From the NCBI GenBank assembly GCA_054601695.1, contig BAAHQB010000337.1:1-64000 (forward strand): DNA of 64,000 nt, written 5' to 3'. The position numbers and the translations under genes are program-made. The notes beneath the pieces were generated by a model that ran no database searches, had not been told where the DNA came from, and worked only from the letters and a program-made list of their open reading frames with translations. Within the stretch, counting starts at the first letter, position 1. Each line of letters starts with the position of its first letter. Source of the DNA: Amorphochlora amoebiformis. Taxonomy: Eukaryota; Cercozoa; Chlorarachniophyceae. Positions 1-64,000 of the stretch are shown piece by piece.

Positions 1-580
1 TTCTGATTGATCGATTTCAGTTAGTAGTATAATCGTAAATTAACTCTGTCAGAATCGATGCCTGAATGATAAAATTCACCTTAAATTATTAAATAATTTA
101 ATGTACATTGTATGTATAATAATTTATTACGATGTACTAGATGTAATATAATATTAAAATTCAGTGCATGAAAGGACAGTCTCAGGCATTATTAATTATT
201 ACTCACCGTTTGGGTACATGTATATTATAAATTTTATATAATAATTAAAAATTATATATTTAATATTAAATTAAATTACTAAAGTTTATAATAAATTATT
301 CACTAGTAAAATTACCGACGGTATAAATTTATCTCGATTTTTAATAATATGATTCATCATATCTCCATACATGTAATAATACTATAATAAATTATATGTC
401 GATATCATGATATTTAATATTATCAGACTGTATAATATAATATATATATATATATATATTATATTATATATAATAATATATATATATATATATAATATTA
501 TAATATATTATATTTAATATGATAAATATAAATAAATATTATAATATTATATATATATAAATATATATAATATTATAATA

Positions 581-643
<63 letters not shown>

Positions 644-735
644 TAGATATTTATAATATATATATTTAATATTATCATATTAAATATATATATATAAATA
701 TATTGATAAAATAATATATATATAAATATATATAT

Positions 736-768
<33 letters not shown>

Positions 769-895
769 GTATATACTAGATATATATATATATATATATC
801 ATAGTATATGATGTACACAGTATTGTATTTGTTTAATATAATTTATTATACAACCTAAATAATATTATTACATATTTAATTATATACATATGTAC

Positions 896-932
<37 letters not shown>

Positions 933-1021
933 CATATAATATATAATACATATATATATACACACATATATATTTAATATATACATATCCATACACATAA
1001 TTACTATTATTATTATACATA

Positions 1022-1062
<41 letters not shown>

Positions 1063-1180
1063 TATGTATATACATTATGCATTTATATGTATATATTGAA
1101 GTTAATGTAAAAGAAATATTTTAATATAAGTAAACATTAGCACCTTTGAACACATGTACACCCGCAAACTTAACACAATT
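1..1180. repeat. AT-rich intergenic DNA with long TA microsatellites
   Basis: No gene is visible here. The stretch is strongly AT-rich. It is dominated from about 430 to 1060 by imperfect and perfect TA runs mixed with TATAAT-like degenerations. All open frames are runs of alternating Tyr and Ile codons and have no coding value. It lies 3' of the minus-strand accessory ORF of the transposon. Confidence 0.85.
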
Positions 1181-1188
1181 TATGTTTA

Positions 1189-2058
1189 TTATAACTGAAG
1201 TAACGCAGCCGTTTTCTTCTTGTAGCGACCGACAGCTGCGAACTCTTCTGCGTTTGAGTCGGAGTCATCCCCGACCGTCTCTTCCTTCTCTTTAATCTTC
1301 TTGAACCAGAAGCCAACGAACTTGTCGAGCTTAAAAAGCGTGTACTCTAGCGGTGAGTATTCTTCTGGAATTGGAACTGAAAATTCCACCTCAATGGGGG
1401 GCAAGAGCTTCTCTTTTAGTGTCACGAACCCTGACTTGGCTTGAGCGAAAATACTTGGAGGGAGCTTCCTTAGCATATCCGCTACAGGAGGTGAGATGAT
1501 CTTCCTCACGTGAACCATGCGAATGGCGTTTTTTACCGTTAGCTTCATAGAGGTGTTGTTATTGCCCTTATTGAAGAATATAAACAACCCGTCGAAGGTA
1601 GCACCAGCGAGTTCGGAGCTGCAGTGTAGGTAGAAGGGGGGGTCAAACGCTTGTGCAGAAATATCTTTGATGTGTTGCAGTTTCTTCTCATTGGCAAGCT
1701 TGAGAAGTTCCTCTTCTGAAAGCTCAGCTGCAGACGGTTTACTCGCAGCCGCAGCCGGCGCCGGCTCCGGGTAGCTATCCGCATCTGGTACGTCCATAAG
1801 ACTTTTTTCCTTACGCGGCTGCTTTCCTAGTCGACCATCATCATTGTCATCAGCATTTCGCTTGCGATATGATGACCCAAAGTTCTTCACCATTGTGAGA
1901 GTCACGTTTGGAAACGCTGGCAGGATCATGGTTTCCCATATGTGTTTCCACATGTGGGCTTTGGCCTGCTCAGGGACGGTTTTAATCGCATTTATTACGA
2001 TATTCTTCTGAACGGTAGACACTACTAGACAGACCGCGTGTCTTCTTCTTCTCTGCAA
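1189..2058 (-). CDS. Hypothetical accessory protein of the Harbinger-like element
   Basis: This is an uninterrupted 289-codon frame that I do not recognise with confidence. Residues 31-65 hold the spaced aromatic and basic pattern WKHIW, FPNVT, FGSSYRKR, which loosely resembles the third helix of a Myb/SANT-like DNA-binding domain. A low-complexity Pro/Ala segment and a Lys-rich C-terminus (KIKEKEET, RYKKKTAALLQL) follow. The reading frame begins with an unconvincing MQRRRRH. A better start context lies at 2071 in another frame, which encodes an NLS-like MPSKVAEKKKTRG before stopping, so the true N-terminus may need a short intron or a one-base frameshift. Its position opposite the transposase suggests the Myb-like partner protein of Harbinger elements; this is inference only. 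Confidence 0.45.
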   Translation of the reverse strand: MQRRRRHAVCLVVSTVQKNIVINAIKTVPEQAKAHMWKHIWETMILPAFPNVTLTMVKNFGSSYRKRNADDNDDGRLGKQPRKEKSLMDVPDADSYPEPAPAAAASKPSAAELSEEELLKLANEKKLQHIKDISAQAFDPPFYLHCSSELAGATFDGLFIFFNKGNNNTSMKLTVKNAIRMVHVRKIISPPVADMLRKLPPSIFAQAKSGFVTLKEKLLPPIEVEFSVPIPEEYSPLEYTLFKLDKFVGFWFKKIKEKEETVGDDSDSNAEEFAAVGRYKKKTAALLQL

Positions 2059-2195
2059 CTTTTGAAGGCATGTCTCCCAGGCTTAAATTTAGTTGGTGAC
2101 GTTTGGCGGTTTGAGGTTTGTATTCAAGAGAGGCGTTTGGAAATGTTTCTATCTTTTCGGGTGTAGAAATTAAGGTATTATTACCAGGATTATTC

Positions 2196-2250
2196 GCCGA
2201 TGATTTGCCGATGATTTGCCGATGATTTGCCGATGATTTGCCGATTATTC
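2196..2250. repeat. Tandem 11-bp repeat GATGATTTGCC
   Basis: About four perfect head-to-tail copies of GATGATTTGCC stand between the two divergent ORFs of the Harbinger-like element. Degenerate relatives of the unit (GATGATTGGCA, GATGAGTTGCC) recur at about 2420-2460. Subterminal or promoter-proximal repeats of this kind are often transposase or partner-protein binding sites. That role is not shown here. Confidence 0.8.
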
Positions 2251-2651
2251 AGTCGTCGGATTCAAGTATATTTACCTAAACCAACAAACATTCGGAACCC
2301 ACGGACGCCAGATATGAAGGCTCGAGCGCCAGCTGATGGGGCCTGTGAAAGTCCGGAGTTTCTAGCGCCTGTCCCCTCCATGAAAACGGTAATTAAGCGT
2401 TTTTCATCCGATTATTTGCAGATGATTGGCAGATGAGTTGCCGATTATTCGCGGATGAATTTTCGATGATAAAATTCAGATAAATGAATTTTTTTTCAGG
2501 ATGAAAAAATCAAAGGATATATTCCCATTACTTCAACCGCTTCAACGAGAGCGCCTTCAACAGCAATCTTGGTCTCAGCCTCCAAGAGTTTTGCCATGCT
2601 GTTGACAAATATTGTGGTCAAAGGACTGGTGTTTCCTGTCTCGATTTCTTG

Positions 2652-3842
2652 ATGGCAGGGCACTTCGCTTGGAAGTATCCAGAAGGGCACTACGGCGGTA
2701 CGATCTGGAAGATGTGTCGACAAAAGCACTCTGAGAAGGTGTGGAGGACTCTCAGTATTGTAGAGGCTTTCATGGACGAGATCAAGTCCGAGAACCGGCT
2801 GAAATCTGCCATCTTCATAGACGGACCGGATGCTTACTGCAGTATGCACACTGATTCATCAGATTTCATGATAAATCGTCCAAGTGATAGTGCGGAAGCG
2901 AAGAAACACTACACTTACAAGAGGCGGAAATTCGCCATGAGGTATGCGATCGCCGTTGCTGCCAACACTGGGGATGTGTGCTGGCTATCGTCTGGACATC
3001 CTGCGGGGAGCATTTCGGACCTAAACATTAACCGAAGAGAGGGACTGGTGGAAGGGTTGCAGTTCTTCGAGCGTGTGGGGGCTGATGGCGCTTATCTCTG
3101 CGGGAGAGATCCCATGTACAAATGTCCTCATCGCAAACCAAGAGGCGGTGAGCTCACTGAGCAACAAATTCGTGAAAACGATGCTTTCGGTAATTACCGT
3201 TCGATCGTCGAGAACGTCTTCGCTCGCGTAAAACAGTTTGCGTGTATGACGAGGTGGCGTCATAATAGGGAACGACATTCTATAGTCGCTCGTTTCGTTT
3301 TCCAACTCATCCAAATCAAGCAGAAGTTCCGGCCAATTCGAAGATTGGGCCTATCCAAGAAAGAGCACGAAGAGCTTGCTGCAGCCAATTGGAGAGCTGC
3401 TGAACTCCACGGTGTTCCAGCTATTGTACCCGAGGCAAAACGAACGCGAAGACGACCCCGAGAACGCAAGAATCAACCAAGACTCGGGCGACGACGTAAG
3501 GCTGCAAGGATTGCTCGCATGCCTCGCGGTGAAATCAAAATTGGTTCAGGTTCTGGTGACGACGCTGATGAAGCCGACGCCTCCTGTAACTCTTACATCC
3601 AACCCGGAGATCCACTATCATCGGACACTGACTCAGGTTCCTCGGGGCGAGAAATTGCGAACGACACGGCGGTAGAAACTGATTATGGGATCTCTGAAGA
3701 TAGGATTAAAGCTACCAGAGGCAGGGCTCCTCGCATGGCCAAGGTGGGAGCTCTTTTGGGTATGCGTGCTGCTAGCCTTCATGGTGAGAAAGTGGATCGG
3801 TTAATGCGCAGGAAGGCCCGACGAAATAGGCGCAAGACTTAA
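2652..3842 (+). CDS. PIF/Harbinger-type DDE transposase (DDE_Tnp_4), N-terminus uncertain
   Basis: The frame encodes a DDE_Tnp_4 nuclease. The first catalytic Asp is in FIDGPDAYC, a GSISDLN motif corresponds to the family's GS..D turn, the second Asp is in VGADGAYL, and the Glu is in YRSIVENVFARVKQF. A K/R-rich tail of about 150 residues (RRRPRERK, GRRRKAARIAR, final RRKARRNRRKT) looks nuclear and nucleic-acid binding. The first ATG is at 2652, but the frame stays open upstream to 2505 and the extra 49 codons look protein-like. They begin directly after a TGA at 2502, which lies immediately behind a pyrimidine-rich acceptor at 2499. The N-terminus is therefore either truncated, spliced differently, or interrupted by that stop. 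AATAAA at 3868 supports the 3' end. Confidence 0.82.
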   Translation: MAGHFAWKYPEGHYGGTIWKMCRQKHSEKVWRTLSIVEAFMDEIKSENRLKSAIFIDGPDAYCSMHTDSSDFMINRPSDSAEAKKHYTYKRRKFAMRYAIAVAANTGDVCWLSSGHPAGSISDLNINRREGLVEGLQFFERVGADGAYLCGRDPMYKCPHRKPRGGELTEQQIRENDAFGNYRSIVENVFARVKQFACMTRWRHNRERHSIVARFVFQLIQIKQKFRPIRRLGLSKKEHEELAAANWRAAELHGVPAIVPEAKRTRRRPRERKNQPRLGRRRKAARIARMPRGEIKIGSGSGDDADEADASCNSYIQPGDPLSSDTDSGSSGREIANDTAVETDYGISEDRIKATRGRAPRMAKVGALLGMRAASLHGEKVDRLMRRKARRNRRKT

Positions 3843-3867
3843 TATATGCATGTATGAAAACACACAC

Positions 3868-3873
3868 AATAAA
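3868..3873 (+). terminator. AATAAA polyadenylation signal of the transposase gene
   Basis: A perfect AATAAA lies 26 bases past the transposase stop codon in an A/T-rich context. This is the expected position for eukaryotic 3' end formation. Confidence 0.5.
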
Positions 3874-3885
3874 ATTATATCTCAT

Positions 3886-4019
3886 TTATTAAACTGCACA
3901 TCTTTTTGATTATTTGAATTATATATTATTACATATAATTTATGATATTATAAATATGAAAAAAAAATACCTATATATTTTTAAATATATATGTACATGT
4001 AATAATATTATATTATATG

Positions 4020-4076
<57 letters not shown>

Positions 4077-4569
4077 ATATATATACATATATATATCTAG
4101 ATATATATATATATATATGTATATAATAATACAGATATATATATACATATATATTAATTACTAAGACTGACAGTATTAAATTTAATAATCATAGAGTGAC
4201 TAATGTCAAGTAATATTTGTGTCTGATTCTGACATAATTTATTAACTATAGCTACTAAGATTAAAGTAATAATTAACTACTAAGATTAAAGTTTAATAAT
4301 AATAATTAACTTGCTGAATACTACTTATAATAAATTATTACCAGAAATTAATAATCTAGATAATTATCAATGATATAGATGATGAATTTCTAGCCTATGG
4401 CATTATTTAATACTACTATAATAATTACTATGATCATAGTATAAATTACAACTTGAGTCTTTAAAAGTAACTAAGTATTAACGGTCGATGACCGCTTTTG
4501 ACTAGTAAGCTTATCATCTAGATCATGTAAGCTGAGAAAATTGGTTGACATCGCTACTTAACAAGGTCT

Positions 4570-4607
<38 letters not shown>

Positions 4608-4820
4608 GGGTATGTATGTGTCTAGTGTGTGTGTGTCGTGGTATATACTAGTATACTCTTTGACGTATACAAGATATAGCCTAGATAGTATATACATTCT
4701 AGATATAACTTATATATTTACACTGTAGCATATGACATATAATATTATATATATATATATATATGTATATATATAATCATAGTATATCATGACATGTATA
4801 TAAATAGATATATACATACA

Positions 4821-4860
<40 letters not shown>

Positions 4861-4914
4861 ATACCGATATAGACTAGATACCTAAAATAATTCATTTCGG
4901 ATAGCCTGATCGAG
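3886..4914. repeat. AT-rich intergenic DNA with TA microsatellites
   Basis: No gene is visible between the transposase 3' end and the EXO1 stop codon. The stretch holds TA runs near 4020-4170, 4565-4610 and 4740-4865, separated by non-repetitive AT-rich sequence. No protein-like frame or RNA gene was recognised. Confidence 0.8.
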
Positions 4915-10326
<5,412 letters not shown>

Positions 10327-10499
10327 GAGAGGGAAGCCGTTTGCCCGTTCCGGAATCCAGGGGAGTCACAATCCCAGTCACTCATAGTGACAAAGGCTGT
10401 GGCTGGACCCCGAAAGCCGAATTTCTATACTATGTGACACAGCGCTTGATAACGCCAATTTGGGCTCCGAAATTCCGGATGTGCCAAAAAGGGTGGTCA
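10327..10499. promoter_or_regulatory. Shared bidirectional promoter region, EXO1 / glycosylase-like gene
   Basis: The EXO1 start codon (minus, 10326) and the proposed plus-strand start at 10500 are only 173 bp apart, or 380 bp if the downstream ATG at 10707 is used. The interval has balanced base composition, no TA microsatellite and no clear TATA box. Head-to-head spacing this short implies shared regulatory DNA. This is inference from geometry. Confidence 0.55.
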
Positions 10500-11801
10500 A
10501 TGGTGTTCATTTCACTGGGCTTCCTGAGGATTCCGGCCAGATCTGCGGCATCCCAGCAGCGAATTTTACAAAGCTTCTCTCGGTTTCGATATTCTTCCCA
10601 TTTCAGGACACGAAATCCTAGACATCTTCTGCAGTTTGGAAGCGTAACCATCCCCCGTCTCCAGGAGAGCGTCAAACGCGACCGCCAGCATCGCTGTTTG
10701 TCCTCCATGGCTTCCACATCTTTACCTGAAACGAATGAGTCGCCGAGGATACAGCATTCGGTTGAGGAGGGGTTATGGAGAAGAGAAGCGGAGAAGGAGC
10801 AGGCGCGAATGCTCGAGCTGCTGGGTGGCGAGATGCGAAGCAAAAATGGGAAATCGAGACATCATCCTATCTACAACTTCATCTTCGAGTACTACATGTT
10901 TAAGGTATCGAGTATAGTGATGACTTGACGGGATATGAGGTTTATAACGAACGATAACTTTCCTGGCATCGCCTTCATCCCTTTGGTTTTTTTTGTTTTC
11001 CCAGCCAAAGATGCTGCTCCAGTATTCTCCAGGCTTGGGGGTCCGACTTGAAGGGGTTATCCAGTCCCCTCGTTCTCACTGCAACCCACCATTTCAGCTC
11101 TGCTTTTGAAACCTCACAAAATGCGTCTTACACCCTGCAGGCCCAACCTGGTGACCCCGCGCTCTCATCTCGCGGCTTCTCCCACGACAGCTGGGGCGCC
11201 TGGGCAGACCCTTCGCTAGCAAAGAACAAGACGGTCGAATCTCTACGGTGGACGCGAGACCTTCTCAAGACGACGGTCGACCGCAAACCTGAGCTCCACT
11301 GTTACGGGCTTCACGAATGGGCGATGCTGTACCACCCGGCGGAGTCCAAGGAGAAGCCGCCACACAAGTTTGTGTTTCTGTTTCTATTTTCTCCTATCCT
11401 TCTCCATACTCCTAGGCTCTACAATAACCTGGACCACTATTGTGCAATCAGAGTGAATTCCATGTGCATCTGATCGAGGATGTGTATGTGTGATTTTTCC
11501 TCTGTCCAGATATCAGTCCATTCCCCTGCGTGTATCTCAAGAGACAGTGAATAGTGTCATTGATAGAGAAGGAGGGATTCGCTGTACTCACTTCGACGCA
11601 TTTCGCTTCTTTACAAAGGTTGGCTGGCTCCTTTCTCTCCACAGTTCTCGTCCTCTCGCTTTCCTTTTCTGCTGCTGCTCTCTCTCTCTTTCTCTCACTT
11701 CCTCTCCTCTTCTACAAGTTTGCAATTATGGCTATGCATTACACATAGTACATATCTAGTTCATATACACATTTGTAGAGAAATATATGTGTATATATGG
11801 A

Positions 11802-11836
<35 letters not shown>

Positions 11837-12104
11837 TGCGATTATATATGTTATTAAATGTGTATTATACATGTATATATAACCGACATCTCTCACACAT
11901 TCTCCATCTTCAGTCTCTTCCTCTCTTTCCCTCTCTCTCTCTCTCTGTGTGTGTGTGTGCTCTCTCTCTCTGCTCTCGCACTTTTCTCTCGCGCACCCTC
12001 TCTATTTATCTCTCTGTTGGGAATAGTTTTTAGAGAATATATGAATGTATGTGTAATGCATACACACATATATATATACATATGTGTGTGCGTGTGTATT
12101 ATAT

Positions 12105-12157
<53 letters not shown>

Positions 12158-12225
12158 AAACAGTCACTCGAACAACTACTACTGCTACGCTGTTTAGATA
12201 TATGTATACATACATACATACATAC

Positions 12226-12269
<44 letters not shown>

Positions 12270-12574
12270 ACGTATTTATTTCAGGACGCCAGCCCCAAGA
12301 ATAACGTCCAGCTGTCACGAGAACAGCAGCAAGCTTACGAGCAACCGGTAGATCTCTTATCAAACACACGTCCTTATGGTGTACAACATACATGTATATA
12401 TATATATATATCTAATGTCACGAGAACAACAGCAAGCTTACGAGCAACCGGTGGATCTCAAATCAAACACACGTCCTTATGGTGTACAACATACATGTAG
12501 TGTATATCTAAGCTTACTAGCAACCGGTGGATCTCTCATCAACACACTAATGGAACACATTTGTATGGTGTACA

Positions 12575-12618
<44 letters not shown>

Positions 12619-12686
12619 AATCATATATATATATATATATATGTCTATACATACACGCACATACATATACATACATATATATGTGG

Positions 12687-12717
<31 letters not shown>

Positions 12718-12806
12718 CGTATATATATATATATAGGTATATATATGAATATAAATATGTATATATATATGCATATATACATATATATATATATATATGT
12801 GTGTGC

Positions 12807-12841
<35 letters not shown>

Positions 12842-12981
12842 ATATATATATATACATATGTGTGTGTGTGTACACATTACATATTGAACAATGTAGATGT
12901 ATGTACATAATATACATAAATATATCTACTAGACACTAGATATACATATACATACTAGGCACTTGATATATATATGCATAC

Positions 12982-13054
<73 letters not shown>

Positions 13055-13395
13055 TCATATATACACCTCGCTAGGGCTGCCTCCACGCCAACATGGATCT
13101 CTTCAAATGGACAATCAAGCTTTCCCCTTGGGTTCCATCGAGTATGCTACAAGACACCTTGCGTCTCGCAATCCAGGCTCGGGTTCTCGATATGAGAGCG
13201 AGCCCCTACGACGTGGAAGGGATGGGCGAGGGGTTCGACTTGTCTCCGATCGCAATCGAGACTCTCGAGGGACGCGCGGAGTACAAGCGTCTGCAGGCGG
13301 AACTCTGGAAACAGGCGGGGCCAATCAGAGAAAGACTTGTGGAGTATTATGATGAGTTCTTAAGGCACCATGCCAGGTTCCAGAAGTTAACTTAG
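10500..13395 (+). CDS. Protein of the family annotated as 3-methyladenine DNA glycosylase
   Basis: Six exons join in frame: 10500-10904, 11005-11055, 11141-11367, 11510-11618, 12285-12347, 13075-13395 (391 codons from 10500; 322 from the ATG at 10707). The conserved blocks are those of an uncharacterised family that bacterial databases label 3-methyladenine DNA glycosylase: [76 protein letters not shown] and LDMRASPYD. The enzymatic assignment is inherited annotation and I cannot support it from sequence alone. Starting at 10500 adds a 69-residue, Arg/Ser-rich leader ([21 protein letters not shown]) with almost no acidic residues, resembling a mitochondrial transit peptide. Starting at 10707 gives MASTSLPET without it. 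The gene diverges from EXO1 and converges on the large RhoGAP gene. Confidence 0.85.
12315..12575 (+). repeat. Triplicated exon-5 end plus donor in the glycosylase-like gene
   Basis: The last part of exon 5 (encoding [11 protein letters not shown]), its donor and about 50 bp of intron (ending GTGTACAACATACATG) recur in tandem. Copy 1 is the exon itself (12315-12400). Copy 2 spans about 12417-12500 with few changes. Copy 3 (about 12508-12575) is shortened to start at the AAGCTTACTAGC part. Copies 2 and 3 keep the CAACCGGT donor region but lack an obvious upstream acceptor, so they are probably intronic relics that supply decoy donors. Confidence 0.85.
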
Positions 13396-14204
13396 TTAAG
13401 GTCATGATAATCTAGATAATACACCTTGATTCTCTCTAGTCTCTAGTGATTCATCATCGCAGATTCTCTAGATTCTAGAGATCTAGGAGATTCGCAGTGA
13501 ATCCTAGAACTCATCAAACTAGAATGAGATAATCTAGATAATCAGATAATTTGCACAATCTAGACACTCTAGTCACTGCTACCTCTAGTACCTGGATCAA
13601 CGGTTGATAGTACTCTAGAGTACTCTAGACTTATTACTAGATGTCTTAGAAGATTAACTTTAATAGCTAGATAGTTCCGGATCTAAAAATGTCGACAACT
13701 ATCTCTAGTCTAGCTAGTATCTAGACTATCTCTAGTATCTAGGCTATCTCTAGATCTCTCTAGTCTCTCAGAGTCTCAGACTGTTGTCGTAAGTTACTAG
13801 TAACTAGAGTAACCTAGGTAACCTACAGCCTAATCTAGCTAATCTAGCTAATCTAACTAGTCTAACTAGCGTAATCTAGATTTATAATCTTGGTAATACG
13901 TACCTAAATTTCATGTACTAGATGTACTCTTGTTCTTGCCCAGTAGCCAGTGACTAGGTGACTGAGAGACTCACGCCCTAGATTGGTACATAATATCTGG
14001 ATACTGATGATCGATAAATTGCTGCGCGGATAGCTACAAACGTGATGGTCTTTACACACTCTAGCTGTAGACACAGAGTCCATTCTCTATGGCCAGATCT
14101 CATCTAGCTTATGGCGTCACCGCCTTCCTATTAGGACGAAGGGGTAAGGAAGAGAAGATAAAATAGCGAAATGGAAGGTGATGGATGAATTTTCCCAACG
14201 TAGA
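13396..14204. other. CTAG-dense gap between convergent gene ends
   Basis: No gene is visible between the stop codon of the glycosylase-like gene and that of the RhoGAP gene on the opposite strand. From about 13410 to 13880 the tetranucleotide CTAG occurs roughly thirty times by eye, mostly as TCTAG, CTCTAG or ACTAG, without a fixed period. The remainder to 14204 is ordinary mixed sequence. Any 3' UTR or transcription termination signals of both genes must lie here; none was clearly recognised. Confidence 0.75.
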
Positions 14205-37822
<23,618 letters not shown>

Positions 37823-38021
37823 GTTTCCGATCCGTTAGGTGTGAGAGCGTGACAAGCCCGTGACAAATGAATAAATTTACTTTCCAGGAGAATTTCTCGC
37901 CGGAACTGGCTAATTTTTCGGGGCGAACTGAGGCATCGCCTGTGCACGAGCCAGGCCAAGGAGGACTTTCGGCATGTTGAAAGTGGGGAATACTTATGTT
38001 CCTCACCAAAATTTCAGCACC
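37823..38021. promoter_or_regulatory. Short divergent promoter, RhoGAP/CLU gene and CAP-Gly gene
   Basis: The minus-strand start at 37822 and the proposed plus-strand start at 38022 leave 199 bp. Even if the first exon of the CAP-Gly gene is wrong, no more than about 400 bp separates the two coding regions. The segment is GC-balanced and free of TA microsatellites. No TATA box or operator was recognised; the shared-promoter reading rests on geometry. Confidence 0.5.
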
Positions 38022-63808
<25,787 letters not shown>

Positions 63809-63833
63809 GTCAATAGCATATGTATTACATATA

Positions 63834-63912
<79 letters not shown>

Positions 63913-64000
63913 TATATTATATTATATATATATATGTGTGTGTATGTGCATATACATCCGTGCGCATATATGTATGTGTGTATGTATATATATATATATA

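Larger units (their letters stand above)
1180..3885. mobile_element. PIF/Harbinger-like DNA transposon (ends not defined)
   Basis: Two divergent ORFs with higher GC than their surroundings sit between AT-rich blocks: a DDE transposase on the plus strand (2652-3842) and an unrecognised 289-codon ORF on the minus strand (1189-2058). Known PIF/Harbinger elements carry a transposase plus a Myb/SANT-like protein, often divergently, so the arrangement fits. AATAAA signals lie just past both stops (near 1180 on minus, 3868 on plus). I could not find convincing terminal inverted repeats or a target-site duplication, so the limits given are only those of the coding part. An alternative is a domesticated or decayed copy. 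Confidence 0.55.

Noticed and set aside
430-1082. Long open frames of alternating Tyr and Ile, here and at dozens of other places
   Set aside because: They are translations of TA/CA microsatellites on either strand, without any other coding feature, and overlap introns of well-supported genes.

Overview
This is nuclear DNA of an intron-dense eukaryote, most likely a protist or alga. Genes are split into many short exons (24-280 nt, occasionally longer) by GT-AG introns, 3' ends carry AATAAA signals, interstitial CCCTAA/TTAGGG arrays occur, and two eukaryotic transposon types are present. Most introns and intergenic gaps carry long (TA)n or (CA)n microsatellites, while host exons are almost free of them. 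I cannot name the species.

Layout. 1-1180: AT-rich DNA, no gene seen. 1180-3885: a PIF/Harbinger-like DNA transposon with a DDE transposase (+) and a divergent accessory ORF (-). 4915-10326 (-): a complete 14-exon gene for exonuclease 1 (EXO1). 10500-13395 (+): a 6-exon gene of the family annotated in bacteria as 3-methyladenine DNA glycosylase. It is head to head with EXO1 across about 170 bp. 13396-14204: a CTAG-rich gap between convergent 3' ends. 14205-37822 (-): a 23.6 kb gene with dozens of exons. It encodes a roughly 2,000-residue protein with a PH domain, CLU and CLU-central domains, a helical linker, RhoGAP, TPR-like repeats and a long Lys/Ser/Pro-rich tail. 38022 to the window end (+): a gene of at least 35 exons for a CAP-Gly, basic/Ser-rich, coiled-coil protein of the CLIP-170/p150Glued type, head to head with the RhoGAP gene. 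Its fifth major intron contains an intact Ty1/copia retrotransposon (42087-46747) with identical LTRs.

The four host genes form two divergent pairs, one linked to DNA repair and one to the cytoskeleton. The exon models were assembled by hand; splice phases close exactly for EXO1 (580 aa), the glycosylase-like gene (391 or 322 aa) and the visible 823 codons of the CAP-Gly gene.

The strangest property is repeated local duplication of exon pieces together with TA-repeat intron DNA. The clearest case is six intronic copies of a 24-nt, phase-0 segment encoding LENKLRGQ, each flanked by plausible splice signals.
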